Shown here piece by piece: positions 41,705 to 49,340 of a stretch of DNA of 64,000 bases. Source of the DNA: Mobiluncus sp963511525. GTDB taxonomy: Bacteria; Actinomycetota; Actinomycetes; Actinomycetales; Actinomycetaceae. The stretch covers positions 21,882-85,881 of the forward strand of contig NZ_CAUPIY010000011.1 in the NCBI RefSeq assembly GCF_963511525.1, read 5' to 3'. Each line of letters begins with the position of its first letter. Position 1 is the stretch's first letter. The position numbers and the translations under genes are program-made. The notes below the pieces were generated by a model. That model saw nothing but the letters and a program-made list of their open reading frames with translations. It did not search any database and had not been told where the DNA came from.

Positions 41705-43471
41705 ATGACTGTTAGTTCCCAGCGAAAGTTCCTTTGCGGTCTGGCCGGAGCAGCGCTCCTTGCCGGAATGGGTGTCCCGGCAGCCAACGGAGCGAATCCC
41801 GAGAATCGTCTGGCCGGTCCCGACCGGGTGGCCACTTCCCTGGCGGCGTCCGCCTATGGTGAGGCCAACACGGTGTACTTGGCGGCACCGAACGGGATTC
41901 CCGATGCTATCACCGCCGGAGCTTTGCCGGGACGTATCGTCTATGGCGACCCCTGGGGTGCCGATACGAATGGCCGAGTCAACTTTCTGCGCCAGATGGA
42001 TACTCATCGGCTGGCTTATCTCGGCGGCCCCGGTCTGTGGGGTGGCATCCCGGCGGGACTCAACGCCGCTTACCCGCCCGATTACCGTGTCGAAGCGGCC
42101 CAGATTCAAGGCACGGATCGCTATGAAACCGCGGCCCTGCTCTATGACCGCTGGGTTGAACTCAATCACCATCCGCGCAACATTTCGGTATTGATCGCTA
42201 ACGGTGGCTCTATGGTCGACGCGTTGGCGGCCGGGGCTTTGGACACCCCCATCCTGCTGGTGCAACCTGACGGAACCATCCCCGCCGCGACCCTGAAACG
42301 TTTGCAGCAAGGCGGAATTACTCAGATTACCGTGCTGGGCGGAACAGGAGCCATACCCGTGGCCACCACCCAGCAGCTGAGCAAATTCGTTTCGGGAGGC
42401 ACCCCGACCCCGCCGACCACCAAGACTTCTGAAGGCAACTCGGGACCGGTGGAAGTCCCCGCGGCCGACACCCCCAAGACCGCGGAAAACATCGCCCGCT
42501 GGCAAAAGACCCTGCAAAATTACACGGAACTGTCCAAACCAAACGGAGAGATTGCGCAAAAGATTTCGGCCTCTTCGCAGTGGATTAAGTTTGGCGCGGA
42601 AGCTGAGAAATATACCCGCGAAACCATTGAGGATAATTGGTCGAAATTCCTGTTTAAGACCAAGCAGGACTATTCCAACTACGGTTCGGTTGCCGCGCTC
42701 TATAACGACAACAAAGATAGAGCGAACCAGTTCCTGTCCTCCCTGGCGAGCTCCGGCTACTACGGAGCCGACATCTCCTTGCCCCACAACCTGGCGACTT
42801 TTGAGGAAGTCGTCACAAAGTACGGCGATTACTTCGGGGTCAATTACTCCTGGCTTGATGATACGTTCCTGGCCAACCTGCGGGAATCTTTCAAGTTGGA
42901 ATTCGACACTTACCTGCATCGCGGCGTCACCCCCGGGTCGTGGACCATGGCCGGTTCGGTCATCAACGGGACTTATGACTATCAAAAGTGGCCGCTGGGC
43001 TTGGCTCCGCTGGTGTTTGAGCGCTACCAGACGTTCTGGCAAGAGCGCCTGCCCCAATATCGCGCCGCGATTCCAAAGATTCAAGCCTGGTTGAACTCGG
43101 CTGGGGTTCCCGCAGCCACGCCCGCCCAGAGCGACCCGACCAATATCAAGCGGATTGGCGGAGCGGATCGCTTCGAGACGGCTCGCCTGCTGGCCCAAGC
43201 CCGTTCCAAGAAAACCTTGGGCTACAACAAGTCCCCGATTCAACAGATCTACCTGGTCAACGGCACGGCCCTGGCCGATGCGGCCGTCGCCGGGTCGCTC
43301 AAGAACGGGGTGGTCCTGCTGATTAACGGGAACAGTTTGCCGGAAGCCACGACTTTGGCGCTGCGTGACCTCTACGCCTCCCACGGTGCCGGTCTGCGTA
43401 TCTTGGCAGTTGGCGGGACCGCGGTCGTTCCTGACCAGGCGATTGACGCGGCCAAGACCCTGGTGCGCTAA
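41705..43471 (+). CDS. Secreted protein with three cell-wall-binding type 2 repeats around a unique middle
   Basis: 588 residues. Signal peptide to about residue 30 (LCGLAGAALLAGMGVPAANG). Two N-terminal repeats, NRLAGPDRVATSLAASAY ... and IQGTDRYETAALLYDRW ..., cover about 35-235; a third, IKRIGGADRFETARLLAQ, covers 475-588. These R-[IL]-x-G-x-[DR]-R-[YF]-x-T patterns are CWB2 (PF04122) repeats, which anchor proteins to the envelope. A Thr/Pro linker (GGTPTPPTTK) leads to a middle domain of about 200 residues rich in Tyr and Trp (KFGAEAEKYTRETIEDNW, WLNSAGVP) that I do not recognise. Probably surface-exposed. Confidence 0.88.
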   Translation: MTVSSQRKFLCGLAGAALLAGMGVPAANGANPENRLAGPDRVATSLAASAYGEANTVYLAAPNGIPDAITAGALPGRIVYGDPWGADTNGRVNFLRQMDTHRLAYLGGPGLWGGIPAGLNAAYPPDYRVEAAQIQGTDRYETAALLYDRWVELNHHPRNISVLIANGGSMVDALAAGALDTPILLVQPDGTIPAATLKRLQQGGITQITVLGGTGAIPVATTQQLSKFVSGGTPTPPTTKTSEGNSGPVEVPAADTPKTAENIARWQKTLQNYTELSKPNGEIAQKISASSQWIKFGAEAEKYTRETIEDNWSKFLFKTKQDYSNYGSVAALYNDNKDRANQFLSSLASSGYYGADISLPHNLATFEEVVTKYGDYFGVNYSWLDDTFLANLRESFKLEFDTYLHRGVTPGSWTMAGSVINGTYDYQKWPLGLAPLVFERYQTFWQERLPQYRAAIPKIQAWLNSAGVPAATPAQSDPTNIKRIGGADRFETARLLAQARSKKTLGYNKSPIQQIYLVNGTALADAAVAGSLKNGVVLLINGNSLPEATTLALRDLYASHGAGLRILAVGGTAVVPDQAIDAAKTLVR

Positions 43472-43544
43472 CCCCAGTAGGAAACCCGCGTGGGCTTGAA
43501 ACCCGCGTCGGGCGGGTCCGGGCGTCGCCGGGCTACGACCGACT

Positions 43545-43916
43545 TCAAAAGGACGTCCGCCCGCGCAAGGCGTCAAGCTGACGGCGTTCCTTTTTGGTCG
43601 GCCGCCCGGTGCCACGCGGTCGATAGATAACGGCCGCATTAGCGGGATTCGTCAAGCGTTGTGGGGTGACGTCCTCGTAACATTTCACGGCTTCGGGCGC
43701 CCCCACACGCTTGGGAATCAGGGCTTTTACCTTGAGGACCCGGTCGAAACCCGCGACCCGCAGCCGCACCTCGTCCCCGACCCGCAACGCGCTGGAGGCC
43801 TTCGCACTGACCCCGTTGATTTTCACGTGCCCGGCGCGCGCCGCCGCGGTGGCCAGAGAGCGCGACTTCACCTGTCGCACCGCCCACAACCACACGTCGA
43901 CACGCATTTTTTCCAT
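43545..43916 (-). CDS. S4-domain RNA-binding protein (Hsp15-like)
   Basis: 123 residues with an N-terminal S4 fold: RVDVWLWAVRQVKSRSLATAAARAGHVKINGVSAKASSALRVGDEVRLR, which fits the ribosome-associated heat-shock protein 15 family. The C-terminal half is basic and Pro-containing (TGRPTKKERRQLDALRGR). Hsp15 binds stalled 50S subunits with nascent chains in other bacteria. Start could be ATG 43916 or the Met at codon 4. Confidence 0.85.
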   Translation of the reverse strand: MEKMRVDVWLWAVRQVKSRSLATAAARAGHVKINGVSAKASSALRVGDEVRLRVAGFDRVLKVKALIPKRVGAPEAVKCYEDVTPQRLTNPANAAVIYRPRGTGRPTKKERRQLDALRGRTSF

Positions 43917-43983
43917 TCCCCCAGTCTACCCGCAGCCGGGATTTTCGTCTGAAAACCGGGAGAATCTGGCGAAGCTGCGGACC

Positions 43984-45111
43984 CTAGCGGGGCCGGGATT
44001 CGCAGCCCACCCCGTCGTGATCCCCGTCAAATTTGTCTCGGAATCCCGGATCCTGCGGGGTGATGGGCCGGCCCAGGATTGCCCAGACTTCCCGGCAGTT
44101 GGCGTAGTTGGCTCCCGAGCCCCCTGGTGCCCCGGGCTGCGGTGCAGGGTTTGCCGCGGAAGGGGCCACGTTCTGCGGCGGGGGCGACGGTTCTGTCGGA
44201 ACAGAAGCCGGCACGGTCCCGGAGGGCACGACCACCCCACTGTCGGCAGGCAGTACCTGACCTGGGCAATTACTCAGGATACGTACCATCGCGTCACGTT
44301 CAGCTTCAGTCACCCACAGCCGATACTTCGCTTTGACCGCAATCTGGCGCGAAACGTAGGCGCACCTGAAGTCCTTGTGCGGCGGCAGCCACGTCGCCGC
44401 GTCCCCGTCTGACTTTTGCTGGTTGAGCCGGCCGTCCACCGCCAGCAGGTTCAACGGATCGTTCGCCAGGGTTTCGCGCTGCGCGGCGGTCAAGGCTTGG
44501 GCGCCTTTCTGCCACGCGTCGGACAGGGCGACCACGTGGTCAATCTGGATGGCCGAGGCTTGTGACTTGTCAAAATACCTGGTTTCCCCGGAGTATGGCT
44601 CTGCCAGGATTCCGCTCAACACCACGCATCCGCGCGTGTTCGCGCGCCAGGTTTTGTTGGTCAAATCGCGGTTTAAGATGTCGTTGCGGGTGTCGCAGCC
44701 GTTCCGGTCGATATCGCGCCATCTCTGGCCGAATTCTCCGCGCCGATACCCGGTCTTCGGCGCCCGCCCTTTCACCGGCAAGGTCGCCAGCACGGTCGCG
44801 GCGTCCCCGGTCGCTTCCGGCGTGGGGGCGTCGGCGGGACTGGGTTCCACAGTGTTTTCTGGGGTCTGCGTGGGGGAAGGGTCAGAAGGCGTGGGGGTGG
44901 GTTCCGCGGTGACGCGCGGTGCCTTGGTGGAAACGGTTGGGCTGGCGGAAACCACGGGGTTGGGCTCAGAATCGCTGGCTTTGCTTCCCAGCACGTTGCC
45001 GCATGCCACTACGGCGCACAGCACTCCGGCTCCCACCAGCAGCTTCTTGGTCTTGCTGGCTTTGGGCGGGGTCTGAGCTGGTCCATTCGGCGGCGCCGGG
45101 ATTCCTTTCAC
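43984..45111 (-). CDS. Exported HNH (DUF1524-type) nuclease with C-terminal Excalibur motif
   Basis: 375 residues: a short cytoplasmic start, one membrane segment or signal (LLVGAGVLCAVVACGNVLG), about 70 residues of Pro/Thr/Ser linker, then a DUF1524-like HNH domain: YRRGEFGQRWRDIDRNGCDTRND, IQIDHVVALSDAWQKG (catalytic DH) and LLAVDGRLNQQKSDGDAATWLPP. The tail GFRDKFDGDHDGVGCE is the Excalibur calcium-binding motif (DxDxDGxxCE). The same design is found in secreted actinobacterial nucleases. Single gene. Probably acts on extracellular DNA or RNA. Confidence 0.85.
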   Translation of the reverse strand: MKGIPAPPNGPAQTPPKASKTKKLLVGAGVLCAVVACGNVLGSKASDSEPNPVVSASPTVSTKAPRVTAEPTPTPSDPSPTQTPENTVEPSPADAPTPEATGDAATVLATLPVKGRAPKTGYRRGEFGQRWRDIDRNGCDTRNDILNRDLTNKTWRANTRGCVVLSGILAEPYSGETRYFDKSQASAIQIDHVVALSDAWQKGAQALTAAQRETLANDPLNLLAVDGRLNQQKSDGDAATWLPPHKDFRCAYVSRQIAVKAKYRLWVTEAERDAMVRILSNCPGQVLPADSGVVVPSGTVPASVPTEPSPPPQNVAPSAANPAPQPGAPGGSGANYANCREVWAILGRPITPQDPGFRDKFDGDHDGVGCESRPR

Positions 45112-45178
45112 AGGCTCATTTTAAAGCGCAGACAGGCTTTTTTTGAGCGACGGGCCGCGTCCCCTGTTGCAAATTGGC

Positions 45179-45235
45179 GATTAAATCGGGGTTGCTGGTC
45201 TATATAACCACCTACCCCGATTTAATCCCCGATTT
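45179..45235. promoter_or_regulatory. 14-bp inverted repeat with a third half-site, upstream of the M20 gene
   Basis: Perfect arms GATTAAATCGGGGT (45179-45192) and ACCCCGATTTAATC (45214-45227), 21 nt apart. The core AAATCGGGG therefore occurs at 45183-45191 and, inverted, at 45215-45223; a third copy, also inverted, is at 45227-45235. The spacer contains GGTCTATATAACC, itself near-palindromic. It lies between divergent genes, 100 nt before the M20 start. No U-run follows, so it is more likely an operator than a terminator. Confidence 0.55.
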
Positions 45236-45333
45236 CTTACACATTTGCTCATGACACCCCCAAATCAGGACCCACCCGGCGGGCGATTTTGCGCCGCAAA
45301 GAAAACAGAGTTAAAAGAAATTGAGAGGAGTTT

Positions 45334-46566
45334 ATGATGAACAATCTGGATATAAACACGGCAGTCGCTCAGCTAGGTTCATGGCCGGACGAAACCTATC
45401 AATGGCTACACCGGCATCCTGAACTTTCGATGGCAGAGACAGAAACCTGCAATTTTATTGAGAAACAGCTGCAGGACCTTGGCTACCAGACCGAAATAAT
45501 CGGTGGAGGCGTGGTTGGGATACTACAAAATGGCACGGGTAATACCACGCTTTTCCGCGCCGACATGGACGGACTCCCGGTGAGAGAAGAGACCGGGTTG
45601 GCTTACGCCTCCACTATCACCAGACGTGACCGGGACGGAAACGAAGTACCGGCGATGCACGCCTGCGGACACGACGTACACATTACTGCTGGTCTGGGGG
45701 CCGCACGAGTGCTTGCTGAACATCGCGATAGCTGGAGTGGCACCCATATCGCCCTCTTTCAGCCCGGTGAAGAAACCGCTGAGGGAGCGAAATCGATGAT
45801 AGAGGCGGGTCTGGTCGAAAAAATTCCTCGCCCCGACGTTGCTTTCGGTCAGCATGTTCTGACCGGTCCCATGCCCGCCGGCTCAGTCGGCACCCATATC
45901 GGCGCGATTTTGTCTACTGGCGCGTCCTTGAAAATTACGTTGCATGGCAAGGGCTCGCATGGCTCCATGCCTCACATGGGCATTGATCCAGTGGTACTTG
46001 CCTCGACGATTGTGTTGCGGTTGCAGACTATCGTTTCGCGCGAAATCGATCCTTTTCAGATGGCAGTAGTGACCGTGGGGTCGGTGCAAGCTGGCACAAA
46101 GTCAAACATCATTCCCGAACGCGCCACCCTTTTGGTCAATATCCGCGCTTATGACATGGAGGTGCGCGAACACTTACTGACAGCCATAAAACGGATTGTT
46201 AACGCCGGGTGCGCCGCGGCAGGCAGTCCGGAACCTGCCGAGTTCGAGCTTTATGATTCCTATCCCCTGACCGCTAATGACCCGCAAACTACCGAAAAAG
46301 TGACGCAGGCATTTATTGCCCACTTTGGTGCTGAGCGGGTAGGCGATTGCGGCGAGGTTCCCGCTTCCGAAGATTTCAGCACTATCCCGGACGCGTTCGG
46401 AATTCCTTATTGCTATTGGGGGCTAGGAGGTTTCCGCGACTATGACCCCAAATTCCCTAACCATAACCCCAAGTTCGCTCCGGTCATGCAACCCACGCTA
46501 ACTACGGGCATCGAAGCCGTACTAGCTGCGGTGATGGCTTGGTTGGGGAAATCGAAACAAGGGTAA
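45334..46566 (+). CDS. M20-family amidohydrolase (hippurate hydrolase/IAA-amino acid hydrolase type)
   Basis: Zinc-dependent hydrolase of N-acyl amino acids. 410 residues. Metal-binding motifs: FRADMDGLPV, MHACGHDVH near residue 108, PGEETAEGAKSM (catalytic Glu), GQHVLTGPMPAG, and PASEDFS at the C-terminal metal site. RBS GAGAGGAG 3 nt before a double ATG. Lower G+C than the neighbouring core genes and placed next to a tRNA-linked mobile remnant, so it may have been acquired. A three-copy half-site array precedes it. The substrate is not determined. Confidence 0.92.
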   Translation: MMNNLDINTAVAQLGSWPDETYQWLHRHPELSMAETETCNFIEKQLQDLGYQTEIIGGGVVGILQNGTGNTTLFRADMDGLPVREETGLAYASTITRRDRDGNEVPAMHACGHDVHITAGLGAARVLAEHRDSWSGTHIALFQPGEETAEGAKSMIEAGLVEKIPRPDVAFGQHVLTGPMPAGSVGTHIGAILSTGASLKITLHGKGSHGSMPHMGIDPVVLASTIVLRLQTIVSREIDPFQMAVVTVGSVQAGTKSNIIPERATLLVNIRAYDMEVREHLLTAIKRIVNAGCAAAGSPEPAEFELYDSYPLTANDPQTTEKVTQAFIAHFGAERVGDCGEVPASEDFSTIPDAFGIPYCYWGLGGFRDYDPKFPNHNPKFAPVMQPTLTTGIEAVLAAVMAWLGKSKQG

Positions 46567-46660
46567 TGTCCCCTTTACCTCAAATTACGCTCCCGCTTGG
46601 CGCTACGCCTATCTATGCGTATAGTTAGAGATGTTAGGGCATCCGCTCTAACAAAGGTAA

Positions 46661-46685
46661 AGCCCCAAGGTTGCATCTTGGGGCT
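46661..46685 (+). promoter_or_regulatory. Leader hairpin before the 31-residue peptide
   Basis: 9-bp perfect stem AGCCCCAAG / CTTGGGGCT with loop GTTGCAT, ending 8 nt before AAGGAG of the small peptide gene. An imperfect palindrome TGTTAGGGC...GCTCTAACA (46632-46653) lies just upstream. The position fits translational or transcriptional control of the peptide. Confidence 0.45.
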
Positions 46686-46704
46686 GGAGGACAAGGAGAT
46701 TAAG

Positions 46705-46800
46705 ATGATCGCATTCATCGAAATCCTGGTTTCCTTGCCTGAGGCAATTCTAGCACTGATTCTCATCCGTGAGAAGGTGCAGAAGCCGAAAGATAGTTAG
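46705..46800 (+). CDS. 31-residue single-helix membrane peptide
   Basis: ATG at 46705 with AAGGAG 6 nt upstream, the best ribosome-binding site in the area. Reads MIAFIEILVSLPEAIL then ALILIREKVQKPKDS, stop. Residues 1-22 are a hydrophobic helix with a central Pro; the last ten are charged. This is the build of type I toxins and other small membrane effectors, but also of short regulatory membrane proteins. It is framed by a leader hairpin and a terminator-like hairpin, and followed by an excisionase-like gene. Not recognised by sequence; toxicity is an inference only. A longer open frame from 46597 crosses the hairpin and is unlikely. Confidence 0.55.
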   Translation: MIAFIEILVSLPEAILALILIREKVQKPKDS

Positions 46801-46806
46801 GAAATC

Positions 46807-46832
46807 GCCCCGTCCCTTCACGGGGGCGGGGC
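46807..46832 (+). terminator. GC-rich hairpin after the small peptide gene
   Basis: GCCCCGTCCC (46807-46816) pairs with GGGGGCGGGGC (within 46822-46832), a stem of about 10 bp with one G-T pair, 6 nt after the peptide stop. The exit TTCCTCC is only weakly U-rich, so it may be an attenuator for the next gene. Confidence 0.45.
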
Positions 46833-46855
46833 TTCCTCCAAAAAAAGGGGCTACC

Positions 46856-47170
46856 ATGTTTCTTTCACTGCGCGGTGTCGCTGCCTACACCGGTCTTTCC
46901 GAAAATACGCTAAAGGCGTACTCCCAGCGCGGCTATATGCCCGCGCCCGATGTCAGGATAGGCACGGGCGAAAAAGTTACAGCCAACGGCTGGTCCACCG
47001 ACACTATCGACTACTGGCTGGCTAATCGCCCGGGGCGCGGGGCGCGTACCGACCTGAAAAAGGCCCATAAGCCCAACGGCGGATCAGTGAAAAACGGCTC
47101 GAAAAACGCCGAAATACCGGATACAAAAAAGCTCCCGCGGCTGGATTCGAACCAGCAACCTGCCGATTAA
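46856..47170 (+). CDS. Helix-turn-helix protein of excisionase/AlpA type, ending inside tRNA-Asn
   Basis: 104 residues from ATG 46856, with AAGGGG 5 nt upstream. The start MFLSLRGVAAYTGLSENTLKAYSQRG is a MerR-like DNA-binding helix pair, with wing-like GWSTDTIDYWLANRPGRGARTD, as in small actinobacterial excisionase-type regulators. Residues after about 85 are Lys/Asn-rich, and the last ten (LDSNQQPAD) come from the tRNA-Asn sequence read on the opposite strand. The original C-terminus was therefore lost or fused when DNA joined the tRNA 3' end. No integrase is nearby; this looks like the leftover of an element once inserted at this tRNA. Confidence 0.65.
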   Translation: MFLSLRGVAAYTGLSENTLKAYSQRGYMPAPDVRIGTGEKVTANGWSTDTIDYWLANRPGRGARTDLKKAHKPNGGSVKNGSKNAEIPDTKKLPRLDSNQQPAD

Positions 47171-47203
47171 CAGTCGGACGCTCTGCCGTTGAGCTACGCG
47201 GGA
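47132..47203 (-). tRNA. tRNA-Asn (anticodon GTT)
   Basis: 72 nt. Acceptor arms TCCCGCG / CGCGGGA pair perfectly; the anticodon loop reads CTGTTAA (GTT, Asn) and the T-loop GGTTCGAATCC. Discriminator base G, as expected for Asn. CCA is not encoded. Its 3' end overlaps the excisionase-like gene on the other strand. Confidence 0.97.
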
Positions 47204-47214
47204 TTGCGGATAAG

Positions 47215-47244
47215 ATTCTAACAGAACCTTTTCGCGAATGTCCA
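47215..47244 (-). promoter_or_regulatory. Probable promoter of tRNA-Asn
   Basis: On the minus strand, TGGACA (47239-47244) and TAGAAT (47215-47220) with an 18-nt spacer, 11 nt upstream of the mature tRNA 5' end. Five of six and four of six matches to sigma-70 hexamers. Confidence 0.5.
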
Positions 47245-47265
47245 CTCGCTGCGAGGTTACCGGTA

Positions 47266-47763
47266 TCAGGCCGGTAGACCCGCCATGTCGCGTACCTGGG
47301 ATTCCAAGCTGGACAGCGCGGGAAGGTCGCCCGGTGCCAGCGCCCCGAAAGCGACGACTTCGGAAAACCGGCTCCCGTCAGCCTTGGCCCGCACTGAAAT
47401 CCGCACTTTCGTCCCGGAGGGCAGTGTCGAAAACTGGGTATAGATTTGGGACTTTTGCAGGTAAATGCGCGCGTAGTCTCCGAAGGCCTTGAGCATGGTC
47501 GACTCCGGGTTCTTTAGCAGCAGCGGCGCTTTGCCCGGGTCAGGCCAAGACACACTCAAAGTGTCGGTATCGCGGTCCCACCCAATCTGCTGCACCTCGT
47601 GCCACTCCCAGCGAGTCACCTCGCTATCTCGCCTGATTAAGCCGCTGGGGTCGGCAAACAGCCACAAGTCTTGGTCCGCAAAGTACAACGGCACACAGTT
47701 GCGCCCGCCGCGGGGCAGCAGCGGTTTCAGTTCAGCAGGGATTTTCCTTTTCCTCAAGCCCAT
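47266..47763 (-). CDS. Conserved-looking soluble protein of unknown function
   Basis: 165 residues from ATG 47763 (MGLRKRKIPAELKPLLPRGGR); a frame to 47832 adds 23 residues without a start site. Not recognised. It is Trp- and Asp-rich in the middle (RWEWHEVQQIGWDRDTDTLSVSWPDPGK), has no membrane segment, and ends with RFSEVVAFGALAPGDLPALSSLE. The strand-like pattern suggests a small beta-rich domain. Stands alone between the two tRNA genes. RBS GTTGAG is weak but close. Confidence 0.65.
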   Translation of the reverse strand: MGLRKRKIPAELKPLLPRGGRNCVPLYFADQDLWLFADPSGLIRRDSEVTRWEWHEVQQIGWDRDTDTLSVSWPDPGKAPLLLKNPESTMLKAFGDYARIYLQKSQIYTQFSTLPSGTKVRISVRAKADGSRFSEVVAFGALAPGDLPALSSLESQVRDMAGLPA

Positions 47764-47894
47764 GAACTCAACTGTATAACAGGGCGCCACTGTCCCGCCC
47801 AGGCATTTCGCCGGTTGGGGCGGTGGCGCCAAAACCTCGAATTCCCGGCACTCAGAAATACCACCTGAGCTCGGTAACTTGTTAGGATGTTTAC

Positions 47895-47968
47895 GCCCTG
47901 TTAGCTCAGTCGGTCAGAGCAGCGGACTCATAATCCGTTGGTCGTGGGTTCAAGCCCCACACAGGGCA
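47895..47968 (+). tRNA. tRNA with CAT anticodon (Ile2 or elongator Met)
   Basis: 74 nt, with GCCCTGT / ACAGGGC acceptor stem, AGCTCAGTCGGTCAGAGC D-arm, anticodon loop CTCATAA, variable loop TTGGTCG and T-loop GGTTCAAGCC. The variable loop and anticodon stem resemble E. coli ileX, so it may be a lysidine-modified Ile tRNA rather than Met. CCA is not encoded. Confidence 0.93.
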
Positions 47969-48120
47969 CTTGACCTGCATATATATTCGGCTTAAAAACC
48001 ATAACTATTCTGACACCATGTATGGCACCAGGTATGACCATTGTTTCGCGAGAAATTCGAGCCTGGGACTTGTGTCTACATTGCCTGTGTAGGAGGACTT
48101 ATTACCCGCTTCGGTTCCCG

Positions 48121-48132
48121 CACAGGGCACTT
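48121..48132. repeat. Copy of the CAT-tRNA 3' end
   Basis: CACAGGGCACTT repeats 47960-47971 exactly, and a T-loop-like CGGTTC precedes it at 48112-48117. The 150-nt interval between the copies has no gene. The copy also overlaps a hairpin of GCAC...GTGC type with a T-run (48119-48140). Confidence 0.6.
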
Positions 48133-48213
48133 TTTTGTGCGAAAATCAGCTCTTTCCCGCGACGTTTTTCCCGCTTCACGCTAGACTGAAAACCTAGCCG
48201 AAAGGGAACAAAA

Positions 48214-49197
48214 ATGCAGATACACGCGATTGGCGGAGACCTCACTGAGATGAATGTGGACGCGATCGTCAACGCCGCGAACTCCTCACTATTGGGGGGC
48301 GGCGGTGTCGACGGAGCGATTCACCGGGCAGCAGGTCCGGAGCTGCTTGCGGCCTGTCGCAAGCTGCGCGAGACTCGTTTCCCCGACGGTCTGCCGGTGG
48401 GCCAAGCGGTCGCCACCAGGGGGTTCAACCTGGCCGCGCGGTGGGTCATTCACACCGTCGGGCCCAACCGTCACGCCGGACAAACCGACCCGCAGCTGCT
48501 GCACAACGCTTTTGCGAACTCCTTGAGTGAAGCCGCTCGGGTGGGCGCCCACGACGTGGCGTTTCCCGCCATATCCGGCGGAGTCTACGGCTGGGACATG
48601 GCCGAGGTAGCGCGCATCGGCGTGGCAGCCGTACGCGAGTGGGCCGCCGGAACCCACCCCTCTCGTGACGCCGACCACACGGGCGATTCCGCAGCTCAAA
48701 GCCCCTCCCAAAACGCAGAAACCCCGATAGAAAACGTCTATTTCGTCCTGTTTTCCTCTGACGCGCTGGAGCTGTTTCAAGCCGAAATCGCCCGCACCGA
48801 ACCGGAGGATGACTCCTGGCCTCCCGACGACTTCGAGTTAGCGCCGGGGGACACGAAAACCCACCGCAACGGCATGACCTTGGTCGATGCCTATTGGATT
48901 CCTGATGAAGAAGTCGCCTCGTATCGTGCCGATCGCAACGCGGCGGCCGCGGCCTACACGGAGGCGTTCCGCGCCGAGGGCTACCGAGTATTTCGCGAAT
49001 GGGCTGGCTCGGAGGACGGCGAGGCCATCACCGCCAGCGATAACGCGGGCAACCTCCAGGCCATGATGCACTTAGATCCCCAAGCGGTTCAGGAGTGGCA
49101 GGAATTCTCGGCGAAATATGGCGCCAATGCCCACGCTGAACTGGTCAAAGCCATCCGCGCCGAGCATCAGTACCTCAAGTCAGCTCCAACGGAATAA
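48214..49197 (+). CDS. Macrodomain protein with unrecognised C-terminal half
   Basis: 327 residues. The first 175 are a MacroD-type ADP-ribose-binding domain: GGDLTEMNVDAIVNAANSSLLGGGGVDGAIHRAAG, then HTVGP and FPAISGGVYGWDMAEVARI, with Asn and Asp of the catalytic loop intact. Such enzymes remove ADP-ribose from proteins or deacetylate O-acetyl-ADP-ribose. Residues 176-327 start with a Ser/His/Asp-rich linker, return briefly to the macrodomain's last strand (VYFVLFSSDALELFQAEI), then form an acidic, helical domain (DAYWIPDEEVASYRADRNAAAAAYTEAFRAEG) not seen in simple macrodomains. RBS AAAGGGA 6 nt upstream. Confidence 0.85.
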   Translation: MQIHAIGGDLTEMNVDAIVNAANSSLLGGGGVDGAIHRAAGPELLAACRKLRETRFPDGLPVGQAVATRGFNLAARWVIHTVGPNRHAGQTDPQLLHNAFANSLSEAARVGAHDVAFPAISGGVYGWDMAEVARIGVAAVREWAAGTHPSRDADHTGDSAAQSPSQNAETPIENVYFVLFSSDALELFQAEIARTEPEDDSWPPDDFELAPGDTKTHRNGMTLVDAYWIPDEEVASYRADRNAAAAAYTEAFRAEGYRVFREWAGSEDGEAITASDNAGNLQAMMHLDPQAVQEWQEFSAKYGANAHAELVKAIRAEHQYLKSAPTE

Positions 49198-49310
49198 CCT
49201 CGCGCCCCCGCACAAACCGGCGGCACGCCAGCTTTTACCGAACCTCGCCAGCCCGCCGAACCTTATCCGGTATGGCACTGTGCTCGCGGCGCTCCTGCCG
49301 GGTCGTCCGC

Positions 49311-49340
49311 GCCAGTCTGTGCCAGTCTGCGCCAGTCTGC
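49311..49340. repeat. Three tandem 10-bp units
   Basis: GCCAGTCTGT, GCCAGTCTGC and GCCAGTCTGC in tandem between the convergent macrodomain and smpB genes. Non-coding and possibly variable between strains. Confidence 0.7.

Noticed and set aside
41678..43639. Very long open frame opposite the cell-wall-binding protein gene (about 650 codons)
   Set aside because: Codon bias of the plus-strand gene keeps the opposite frame open. It has no signal, motif or ribosome-binding site, while the plus-strand product has clear CWB2 repeats.
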